64,000 nt of DNA from Burkholderia contaminans (GTDB lineage: Bacteria > Pseudomonadota > Gammaproteobacteria > Burkholderiales > Burkholderiaceae). Of this stretch, positions 57,780 to 64,000 are shown in pieces; position 1 is the stretch's first letter, and every line of letters begins with the position of its first letter. The translations under genes were made by a program, and so were the position numbers. Under the pieces are notes generated by a model. The model saw only the letters and a program-made list of their open reading frames with translations. It made no database searches and was not told where the DNA came from. The stretch spans positions 1,612,001 to 1,676,000 of the forward strand of contig NZ_CP090640.1 of the NCBI RefSeq assembly GCF_029633825.1. The letters run 5' to 3'.

Positions 57780-58481
57780 ATGGCACTTGCCAAGAAGAAA
57801 CCGGCTGCAAAGAAGGCCGCAGTGAAGAAGGTCGCTGCGAAGAAGGCTGCTGCTCCGGCGAAGAAGGCCGCTGCAGTGAAGAAGGTTGCTGCGAAGAAGG
57901 TCGCGGTGAAGAAGGTTGCCGCGAAGAAGACAGCGCCGGCCAAGAAGGCAGCAGTGAAGAAGGTTGCTGCGAAGAAGGTCGCAACGAAGAAGGTTGCTGC
58001 CAAGAAGGTCGCAGTGAAGAAGGTTGCCGCGAAGAAGGCAGCGCCGGCCAAGAAGGCCGCAGCGAAGAAGGTTGCAGCCAAGAAAGTCGCAGTGAAGAAG
58101 GTTGCTGCGAAGAAGGCCGCACCGGCGAAGAAGGCTGCTGCGAAGAAGGCCGCGCCGGCTAAGAAGGCTGCTGCGAAGAAGGCTGCGCCGGCGAAGAAGG
58201 CTGCCGCGAAGAAGGCTGCGCCTGCTGCGAAGAAGGCTGCCCCTGCGAAGAAGGCCGCTGCTCCCGCGAAGAAGGCTGCCGCTGCTGCTCCGGCTGCCGC
58301 TCCGGCTCCGGCGAAGAAGGCCGCCGCTCCGAAGAAGGCTGCTGCTCCGAAGAAGGCCGTCGTGAAGAAGGCTGCGCCGGCAACGACCGCGTCGACCGCA
58401 TCGGTTGCGCCGGCATCGGGCGTGAAGACCGCGCTCAACCCGGCAGCAGCATGGCCGTTCCCGACCGGCAGCCGTCCGTAA
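57780..58481 (+). CDS. Histone H1-like DNA-binding protein (lysine/alanine-rich)
   Basis: The 233-residue protein is made almost wholly of KKAA-, KKVAAKK- and PAKKAAAKK-type repeats, like the C-terminal half of eukaryotic H1 and the bacterial HctB/BpH1 group. A short tail lacking lysine runs (about residues 200-233) ends the protein. It should bind DNA non-specifically through charge and influence nucleoid packing; there is no folded domain. The ATG follows AAGGAGAACAAC. The repeats are codon-level imperfect repeats, so copy number may vary between strains. Three hairpins follow. Confidence 0.85.
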   Translation: MALAKKKPAAKKAAVKKVAAKKAAAPAKKAAAVKKVAAKKVAVKKVAAKKTAPAKKAAVKKVAAKKVATKKVAAKKVAVKKVAAKKAAPAKKAAAKKVAAKKVAVKKVAAKKAAPAKKAAAKKAAPAKKAAAKKAAPAKKAAAKKAAPAAKKAAPAKKAAAPAKKAAAAAPAAAPAPAKKAAAPKKAAAPKKAVVKKAAPATTASTASVAPASGVKTALNPAAAWPFPTGSRP

Positions 58482-58499
58482 TCGAGGCTGACCTGCACC

Positions 58500-58528
58500 A
58501 CCCGGACACTCACGTGGTGTCCGTGGGT
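58500..58528 (+). repeat. Stem-loop after the histone-like gene
   Basis: GGACAC (58504-58509) pairs with GTGTCC (58517-58522), extended by further C-G pairs with a one-base bulge. It has no T tract. Confidence 0.6.
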
Positions 58529-58545
58529 TGAGTAGCGCTACTCAA
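58528..58545. repeat. Perfect 18-bp palindrome
   Basis: TTGAGTAGCGCTACTCAA is fully self-complementary. It could be a protein-binding operator or part of the mRNA 3' end. Confidence 0.75.
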
Positions 58546-58550
58546 TCAGT

Positions 58551-58583
58551 CCCGCCATCTGGCTCAGGTGGCGGGATTTTTTT
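58551..58583 (+). terminator. Intrinsic terminator of the histone-like gene
   Basis: A 10-bp stem (CCCGCCATCT with AGGTGGCGGG, one wobble pair) has a 5-base loop and runs into seven T. Confidence 0.88.
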
Positions 58584-58654
58584 CGTCCGTCCTTGCCGAT
58601 GTGCCGGGTGCCGGCATACCTGGCGCCCGTATGCCGGCTGCGGCGAGTACGGAC

Positions 58655-58689
58655 GAAAAAAAACGCATGTGCAGCTTCGCACATGCGTT
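58655..58689 (-). terminator. Intrinsic terminator of the glycine-zipper lipoprotein gene
   Basis: On the minus strand ACGCATGTGC pairs with GCACATGCGT around a 6-base loop and is followed by about seven T. It starts 35 nt past the stop. Confidence 0.88.
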
Positions 58690-58723
58690 CGACCGCGGCT
58701 TGCGCCGCGTGCTGAGGTACCTG

Positions 58724-59197
58724 TTAGTGCGTGACGCGCGTGACGCCGCCGCTCGACAGCAGTCGCACGCGTTCGCCGGCGCGGAACGCTTCGCCGCTTG
58801 CCGCCTGCGTGATCGAGCGCAGATCGCCGTTGTCGAGGCGCACGGTGATTTCGACACCGTTCGCCGTGCTGAGGTTTTCGCCGACCGCGTTGCCCGCGAC
58901 CGCGCCGACGAGGCCGCCGGCGATCGCGGTCAGGATCGACCCCTTGCCGCCGCCGATTGCGCTGCCTGCCACGGCGCCGAGTGCGCCGCCGCCGAGCGTG
59001 CCGATCGCGCTGCCGCCGCCGTCGGACTGGATGCGTACCGCGCGGACGCTTTCGACCGTGCCCATGCGAACCGTCTGTTCGCGCTGCGCCTGGCCGACGC
59101 TATAGACATCCGCCGAACCGGGTGCGGTGAAGCAGCCGGTGAGCGTCAGCGAGGCCGTCAGCATGGCCGCGAGCGTGAGGGTCTTTTTCGTCAACAT
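58724..59197 (-). CDS. Glycine-zipper outer-membrane lipoprotein (SlyB/Pcp-like)
   Basis: The 157-residue protein has a signal peptide with lipobox L19-T-G-C22 and a glycine-zipper 2TM-type middle section (about residues 60-105, GGGALGAVAGSAIGGG). A C-terminal beta-rich segment, EITVRLDNGDLRSI, follows. Members are lipid-anchored and help keep the outer membrane stable. It has its own terminator and lies 19 bp upstream of the PfkB stop, so both are read on the minus strand. Confidence 0.88.
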   Translation of the reverse strand: MLTKKTLTLAAMLTASLTLTGCFTAPGSADVYSVGQAQREQTVRMGTVESVRAVRIQSDGGGSAIGTLGGGALGAVAGSAIGGGKGSILTAIAGGLVGAVAGNAVGENLSTANGVEITVRLDNGDLRSITQAASGEAFRAGERVRLLSSGGVTRVTH

Positions 59198-59216
59198 CTT
59201 TGCTCTCCCACAAAAT

Positions 59217-60155
59217 TCATTTGAGACTGTAACCGAATGCAGTCTCGAAGCGCGCGTCGATTTCGGCGCGCGTCAGTGCGTAAGTCTGGGGCCCCTGGTG
59301 GGCGATCTTGATCGAGCCCATCAGGCTCGCGAGGCGGCCCGTGGTTGCCCAGTCGAGGCCATGCTCGATGCCGTACAGCAAGCCACCCCGGAAGGCATCG
59401 CCGCAGCCGGTCGGATCGGAGATCCGCTCGGCCGGCACGACAGGAATCTGCTCCGTGCCCTGCTTGTGGCGGATGGTCGCGCCGTGCTCGCCGCGCGTAA
59501 TGACGAGGGCGTCGACCCGGCTGGCGATTTCATCTTCGGACCATCCCGTCTTGTCGCTCACCAGCTTGGCCTCGTAGTCGTTGACCGCTACGAAGGTCGC
59601 AAGTTCAATGCTGCGGCGCAGCGTCGCACCGTCGAACAGCGGCAGGCCCTGGCCCGGATCGAACACGAACGGCACCCCGGCCCTGGCGAGTTCTTCCACG
59701 TGCTGCACCATCCCGTCGAAGCCGTCGGGGCCGACGATCGCGAGCTTGATGCCCGGCGCGTCGCCCGCGTGGTTCAGGTGCGACTGCATCATCGCGCCCG
59801 GGTGGAACGCCGTGATCTGGTTGTTGTCGAGATCGGTCGTGATCATCGCCTGCGCCGTATAAGTCTCGGGCAGCACGCGAACGTGATCGCGGCTCAGGCC
59901 GAGCTGGTCGAGCCGGTCGAGATACGGCTGCGCGTCGAGCGCGCCTATCGTCCCCATGATGCGCGCATCGCCGCCGAGCAGGTGCAGCGCGTACGCGATG
60001 TTGCCCGCGCAGCCGCCGAATTCGCGGCGCATCGTCGGCACCAGGAAGCTCAGGTTGATGAGGTGCACCTGGTCGGGCAGGATGTGCTCGCGGAACCGCC
60101 CCTCGAAAGTCATGATGGAGTCGTAGGCGATCGAGCCGCAAATCAACGTAGCCAA
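59217..60155 (-). CDS. PfkB-family carbohydrate/nucleoside kinase
   Basis: This 312-residue ribokinase-fold enzyme has the PfkB signatures FGGCAGNIAYAL (near residue 47) and DPTGCGDAFRGG (near 245), the latter holding the catalytic aspartate. It most resembles the adenosine-kinase-type members of betaproteobacteria, but the substrate cannot be fixed from sequence. It lies in a minus-strand run with tpx upstream (85 bp gap) and the lipoprotein gene downstream. Confidence 0.85.
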   Translation of the reverse strand: MATLICGSIAYDSIMTFEGRFREHILPDQVHLINLSFLVPTMRREFGGCAGNIAYALHLLGGDARIMGTIGALDAQPYLDRLDQLGLSRDHVRVLPETYTAQAMITTDLDNNQITAFHPGAMMQSHLNHAGDAPGIKLAIVGPDGFDGMVQHVEELARAGVPFVFDPGQGLPLFDGATLRRSIELATFVAVNDYEAKLVSDKTGWSEDEIASRVDALVITRGEHGATIRHKQGTEQIPVVPAERISDPTGCGDAFRGGLLYGIEHGLDWATTGRLASLMGSIKIAHQGPQTYALTRAEIDARFETAFGYSLK

Positions 60156-60240
60156 GGTGTGCGTTCCTGTAGAAATGAGGGACCCTGCGCGACAACGCCG
60201 CGCGAAAGGCGCGGCGCGGCAGGGGAAAGCGAAAGAAAGC

Positions 60241-60744
60241 TTACTTCAGTGCGGCGAGCGCTGCATCGTAGTTCGGCTCGTCCTTGATTTCGCCGACGAG
60301 TTCCGCGTGGATCACCTTGTCCTGCGCGTCGAGCACGACGACCGCACGTGCGGTCAGGCCGTTCAGCGGGCCGCTCGTCACGTCGACGCCGTACGCGTTC
60401 GCGAACGCGCGGCCGGTGCGGAACGTCGAAGCCGTCACGACGTTCTCGAGGCCTTCGGTCGTGCAGAAGCGCGTAGCAGCGAACGGCAGGTCGGCGGACA
60501 CGACGACGACGACCGTGTTGTCGAGCGACGAAGCGGCTTCGTTGAACTTGCGGGTCGACGTCGCGCAGGTCGGCGTGTCGAGGCTCGGGACGATGTTCAG
60601 CACCTTGCGCTTGCCGGCGAAGCTGGCGAGCGACAGGTCGGCGAGGTCCTTGCCGACCAGCTTGAAATCGGCGCCTTGTGCGCCGACGGCCGGGAACGTG
60701 CCGGCGAGATCGATCGGGTTGCCACCCAGCGTAACTTTGCTCAT
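60241..60744 (-). CDS. tpx: Thiol peroxidase Tpx
   Basis: This 167-residue atypical two-cysteine peroxiredoxin detoxifies lipid and alkyl hydroperoxides. The peroxidatic C60 lies in [10 protein letters not shown], and the resolving C94 is in RFCTTEGL, both at the normal Tpx spacing. The start at 60744 gives the family N terminus [11 protein letters not shown]; an upstream in-frame extension is excluded. It overlaps nothing and is followed by the PfkB gene. Confidence 0.95.
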   Translation of the reverse strand: MSKVTLGGNPIDLAGTFPAVGAQGADFKLVGKDLADLSLASFAGKRKVLNIVPSLDTPTCATSTRKFNEAASSLDNTVVVVVSADLPFAATRFCTTEGLENVVTASTFRTGRAFANAYGVDVTSGPLNGLTARAVVVLDAQDKVIHAELVGEIKDEPNYDAALAALK

Positions 60745-60817
60745 GTTCGTGCTCCGAAATAGCGCGCCGCTCGGGCGCGCGGGTTGAGACGGGCGCGCAG
60801 GCGCGCGCCGCGGCGCG

Positions 60818-62164
60818 TCACGGATAGAAAATCTGGACGCGGAAATTCGAGGCGGGCGTGCCGTTCGTGTCGACACGGACGACCATCGTCTGCGTCGTGC
60901 CGGGCGGCAGCCCGGCGTCGATCGGCGTGCCCGGGCGCACGTAGTCGCGCGGCGCGAGTACGCGGCGCACGGTCACGTGGTTGGTGTCGTCGAGCAGCGT
61001 CAACTCGAGCGACGGGTAGGCGAGCGCGACACGGTAGCGGTTCGTCAGCGGCACCTTCAGCTCGAGCTCGCGTGGCCCGTCGAGCTGGCGCAGGTCGGTC
61101 GCGTCGAGCCGCAGGCCGTCGATCGCGCGCGGCGGCGCGACCTTGCAGCCGAGCGGCGCGCAGGCCTGCCGGAGCCACCCCTGCGTGACGGGCCAGTAGA
61201 TCATCAGCGTTTCGCGTTGCCACCATGCGAGTTGCCCGACGAGCAGCACGGCGAGCACGGCCGCGACGAGGCCGCCGAAAAAGCCGCCGAGCATGCCGCG
61301 TCGCTGCGGCGCGCGCGTCTCGCGCGTGACGGCGAAATGCGGACGATCGTCGTCGGTCAGCGCGGCGGGGAAGGGGGCGGCCGGCGCGTGGGGCGTTGCG
61401 GCGGGCGTCTCGTCGTGCCGGGCGGTGTCAGCGGTATTGGGCTCGGATCCGGCTTCGGTGACGGCTGGCGCAGGCGCGAACGCAAAGCGCGGTTCGCGCG
61501 GCGCGCGCTCGTCGTCCGGCACGGCGAAGTGCGCGGTACCGAAGGGTTCGGCGGCATCGGGAGCGGTTTCTGCGTCCGACGGAAGATGGGCGACGAAGCG
61601 GGGCTCACGCGGGTCGCGTTCGACGGGCGCGGCCGATGGTTCGGTATCCTGCGGCGCCTGCGTTTGCGTATGCAGCGATTCGGCCGGTTGTTCGACGGCA
61701 GCGGAGGCGTCCAGCTCGGCGGGGGAGGGCGCGAACGGTGCGGGCGTACCCGACAGGTGAACGACGCCGGCTTCGGTCGACGGAAGGGCGAGCGGGATCA
61801 GCGGCTCGGTGCGCACGGTCCGCACGCTGTGCTGCAGCGACGGGTCGACGCCGGCATCGAGCCACGGCGCCCACATGTCCCAGCCTTCCGGCTTGTAATC
61901 GGTGTCGGAAGGTGACCCGGCCGGCGCTTCGGCAGCGAACAGCCGAGGCGGGGCCGGAAGAGGCGCATCACCGCGATCCGGCGCGGCGGCCGGTTCGGTC
62001 AGGGCCGGCTCGGGCTGCTGCGCGTGCTCGGGAACGAGCGACTCGGATGCGTTGAAGACTTCGTGGCAATGCCCGCAGCGCACGAGCCCTTGATGCAGCG
62101 AGAGCTGTTCCTGCTGCAGCCGGAAGACGGTTTCGCAATGAGGGCAGCGCGTCGCAAGAAGCAT
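60818..62164 (-). CDS. DUF3426 zinc-ribbon membrane protein
   Basis: The 448-residue protein has an N-terminal MJ0042-type zinc finger (C7, C10, C30, C33). A long, proline-, alanine- and acid-rich unstructured middle follows (about 45-285, containing two PREPRF segments). Then comes one transmembrane helix (about 290-315) and a C-terminal DUF3426 domain in the periplasm. The role is unknown; the layout suggests a cytoplasmic sensor or scaffold joined to a periplasmic domain. It lies between tpx and prmA on the minus strand. Confidence 0.85.
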   Translation of the reverse strand: MLLATRCPHCETVFRLQQEQLSLHQGLVRCGHCHEVFNASESLVPEHAQQPEPALTEPAAAPDRGDAPLPAPPRLFAAEAPAGSPSDTDYKPEGWDMWAPWLDAGVDPSLQHSVRTVRTEPLIPLALPSTEAGVVHLSGTPAPFAPSPAELDASAAVEQPAESLHTQTQAPQDTEPSAAPVERDPREPRFVAHLPSDAETAPDAAEPFGTAHFAVPDDERAPREPRFAFAPAPAVTEAGSEPNTADTARHDETPAATPHAPAAPFPAALTDDDRPHFAVTRETRAPQRRGMLGGFFGGLVAAVLAVLLVGQLAWWQRETLMIYWPVTQGWLRQACAPLGCKVAPPRAIDGLRLDATDLRQLDGPRELELKVPLTNRYRVALAYPSLELTLLDDTNHVTVRRVLAPRDYVRPGTPIDAGLPPGTTQTMVVRVDTNGTPASNFRVQIFYP

Positions 62165-62209
62165 GTCGAGCCGGGCGGCCTGCTGGCCAGAGTGAAGGAC
62201 AGCGCTATT

Positions 62210-63112
62210 CTAATGGCTTTCGCGTCGGGTTCCGGCGAGGCATACCCAACCTTCGTGCTCACGCCAGACCGAGATGTCGACGTAGCGTGCGTAGACGGCC
62301 GCCACTTCGTCCGCCTGGCGCGCGAGCACGCCCGACAGCGCGATGCGCCCGCCCGGCTTGACCTTCGATGCGAGCATCGACGCCATCAGCTTCAGCGGAT
62401 TCGACAGGATGTTCGCGACGACGATGTCGAATTCGCCGTCCGGGCACGCATCGGGCAGCCCATACGTGACTTCCGCATGGTTGCGTTCGCTGTTCTGCCG
62501 CGCCGATTCGACCGCTTGCGGATCGATGTCGATGCCGATGACGGGGTTCGCCCCGCATTTCTTCGCGAGGATCGCGAGAATGCCGGAGCCGCAGCCGTAG
62601 TCGAGCACCGACTGGCCCGGCTTCACCGACTGCTCGAGCCATTCCATGCACAGGCGCGTGGTCGGGTGGCTGCCGGTGCCGAATGCGAGGCCCGGATCGA
62701 GTTCGAGGATGAGCGCGTCGGGATCGGGCGCATCGTGCCACGACGGCACGACCCAGATCCGCTCACCGATCGGGATCGGCTCGAACTGCGATTGCGTGAG
62801 TCGCACCCAGTCCTGTTCCTCGACTTCGCGGACGGTGAACGCCGGCGTCTCGGCGACGCCGATCTCGTTCGCGGCGGCCGCGAGCAGCACGGCCGGCTCA
62901 TGGTCGGCCGCGAGCAGCGCGACCACGCGCGAGTGCTGCCACGCGGTGCGGTCGGGCACGAGGCCCGGCTCGCCGAAGAGCGGCTGTTCGTCGGGCGTGT
63001 CGGCGTCGGCATCTTCGACCGACACCGACAGCGCGCCGAGTTCGAGCAGCGCGTCGGACAGCGCCTCCGCATGCTCACGGGCCAGTTCGACGACGAGTTC
63101 GCGATAGCTCAT
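62210..63112 (-). CDS. prmA: Ribosomal protein L11 methyltransferase PrmA
   Basis: The 300-residue enzyme trimethylates L11 lysines. It has an N-terminal substrate-binding domain and a SAM-binding fold with [13 protein letters not shown] (near residue 163) and NILSNPL (near 234). Its start lies two bases after the accC stop, so the two are probably co-transcribed, as usual in betaproteobacteria. Confidence 0.95.
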   Translation of the reverse strand: MSYRELVVELAREHAEALSDALLELGALSVSVEDADADTPDEQPLFGEPGLVPDRTAWQHSRVVALLAADHEPAVLLAAAANEIGVAETPAFTVREVEEQDWVRLTQSQFEPIPIGERIWVVPSWHDAPDPDALILELDPGLAFGTGSHPTTRLCMEWLEQSVKPGQSVLDYGCGSGILAILAKKCGANPVIGIDIDPQAVESARQNSERNHAEVTYGLPDACPDGEFDIVVANILSNPLKLMASMLASKVKPGGRIALSGVLARQADEVAAVYARYVDISVWREHEGWVCLAGTRRESH

Positions 63113-63114
63113 GC

Positions 63115-64000
63115 TTACGCTTCTTCCGGTGCGACCTGCTGCTTCTGGGCGAGCCGGTTTTCGAGGTAGTGGATGCTGGTGCCGCCTTCGACGAACTTCG
63201 AATCGATCATCAGCTCGCGGTGCAGCGGGATGTTGGTCTGGATGCCTTCGACGACCATTTCCGACAGCGCGATGCGCATCCGGCTGATCGCCTGCTCGCG
63301 GGTCGCGCCGTAGGTGATCAGCTTGCCGATCATCGAATCATAGTTCGGCGGCACGAAATAGCCATTGTAGGCATGCGAATCGACGCGCACGCCGGGGCCG
63401 CCCGGCGTATGCCACGACGTGATCCGGCCCGGCGACGGCGTGAACTTGAACGGATCTTCAGCGTTGATCCGGCATTCGATCGCATGTCCGCGGAACTGGA
63501 TGTCGCGCTGGCGCAGCGTGAGCTTCTCGCCGGCCGCGATGCGGATCTGTTCCTGCACGATGTCGACGCCCGTGATCAGCTCCGATACCGGGTGCTCGAC
63601 CTGCACGCGCGTGTTCATCTCGATGAAGTAGAACTCGCCGTTTTCGTACAGGAATTCGAACGTGCCCGCCCCGAGGTAGCCCATCTTCTTGCAGGCGTCC
63701 GCGCAGCGGTCGCCGATGCGGTCGATCAGGCGGCGCGGAATGCCGGGTGCCGGCGCTTCCTCGATCACCTTCTGGTGGCGGCGCTGCATCGAGCAATCGC
63801 GTTCGCCGAGCCAGATCGCGTTCTTGTACGCGTCGGACAGCACCTGGATTTCGATGTGGCGCGGGTTCTCGAGGAACTTCTCCATGTACACCTGCGGATT
63901 GCCGAACGCACGGCCGGCTTCCTCGCGGGTCATGTTGACCGCGTTGACGAGCGCGGCCTCGGTGTGCACGACGCGCATCCCGCGCCCGCCACCGCCGCCT
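63115..64000 (-). CDS. accC: Acetyl-CoA carboxylase biotin carboxylase subunit AccC, C-terminal part
   Basis: The gene runs off the window, so the N-terminal part is missing; about 294 residues are present. The glycine-rich ATP-grasp loop (GGGGRGM) is at the cut edge. [29 protein letters not shown] and the C-terminal domain follow. AccC carboxylates the biotin of AccB in the first step of fatty-acid synthesis. The stop is a TAA just before prmA. Confidence 0.95.
   Translation of the reverse strand, partial: GGGGGRGMRVVHTEAALVNAVNMTREEAGRAFGNPQVYMEKFLENPRHIEIQVLSDAYKNAIWLGERDCSMQRRHQKVIEEAPAPGIPRRLIDRIGDRCADACKKMGYLGAGTFEFLYENGEFYFIEMNTRVQVEHPVSELITGVDIVQEQIRIAAGEKLTLRQRDIQFRGHAIECRINAEDPFKFTPSPGRITSWHTPGGPGVRVDSHAYNGYFVPPNYDSMIGKLITYGATREQAISRMRIALSEMVVEGIQTNIPLHRELMIDSKFVEGGTSIHYLENRLAQKQQVAPEEA

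Noticed and set aside
57780..58481. A CRISPR array or tandem-repeat locus
   Set aside because: The repetition is an in-frame lysine/alanine codon pattern without equal repeats and unique spacers.

Overview
The window is a GC-rich chromosomal backbone segment from a betaproteobacterium. It almost certainly comes from Burkholderia in the strict sense, most likely the B. cepacia complex; that assignment is from recognised gene content and order and was not searched. Pointers are the dcw cluster with Burkholderia-type MurD and FtsZ, a Gram-negative 16-strand-type porin, a lysine/alanine-rich histone H1-like protein beside nrdAB, and the coaE-zapD-yacG and pilB-C-D blocks. I see no prophage, insertion sequence, CRISPR array or integrated island.

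Layout. 1-423: 3' end of an rRNA operon (23S tail, 5S, terminator). 424-7032: a molybdopterin oxidoreductase, FadD-type acyl-CoA ligase, a reverse-strand porin and Coq7. 7284-24923: the complete division and cell wall (dcw) cluster mraZ-rsmH-ftsL-ftsI-murE-murF-mraY-murD-ftsW-murG-murC-ddl-ftsQ-ftsA-ftsZ. It starts at a clear sigma70-type promoter overlapped by four 10-bp-spaced MraZ repeats, and most of its genes overlap by ATGA. 25112-33111: peroxiredoxin, lpxC, a DciA-like protein, secA, argJ, a DUF815 ATPase and a MutT Nudix enzyme. 33172-39688 (reverse strand): yacG, zapD, coaE, pilD, an apparently frameshifted pilC, pilB and a CorC-type CBS protein. 39829-44370: tRNA-Pro(CGG), ispB, rplU, rpmA, obgE, proB. 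44464-50419: a CNP1-like lipoprotein, rppH, proS, marC, a purine phosphoribosyltransferase and ffh. 50509-58481: ypjD-like gene, a small zinc-ribbon protein, ampD, nrdA, nrdB and the histone-like gene. 58724-64000 (reverse strand): glycine-zipper lipoprotein, PfkB kinase, tpx, a DUF3426 protein, prmA and the 3' part of accC, which runs off the window.

Most genes are housekeeping and cooperate in envelope growth: murE, F, D, C, G, mraY and ddl make lipid II; ftsL, I, W, Q, A, Z and zapD build the septum; lpxC commits lipid A; ampD recycles wall fragments; secA and ffh export proteins.

The least ordinary signals are non-coding or very small. (1) Between ftsW and murG a 125-bp duplication/insertion bounded by a perfect 26-bp direct repeat creates a 42-codon ORF that overlaps ftsW and murG by ATGA at both ends, with the initiation region folded into a long hairpin. 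(2) Six consecutive stem-loops lie in about 290 bp between nrdB and the histone-like gene, a candidate structured RNA or leader. (3) A terminator-shaped hairpin ends 13 nt before the proS start codon. (4) Three adjacent hairpins separate ftsA from ftsZ. (5) pilC needs one frame change to be read through. (6) A pair of NrdR boxes 31 bp apart lies upstream of nrdA.
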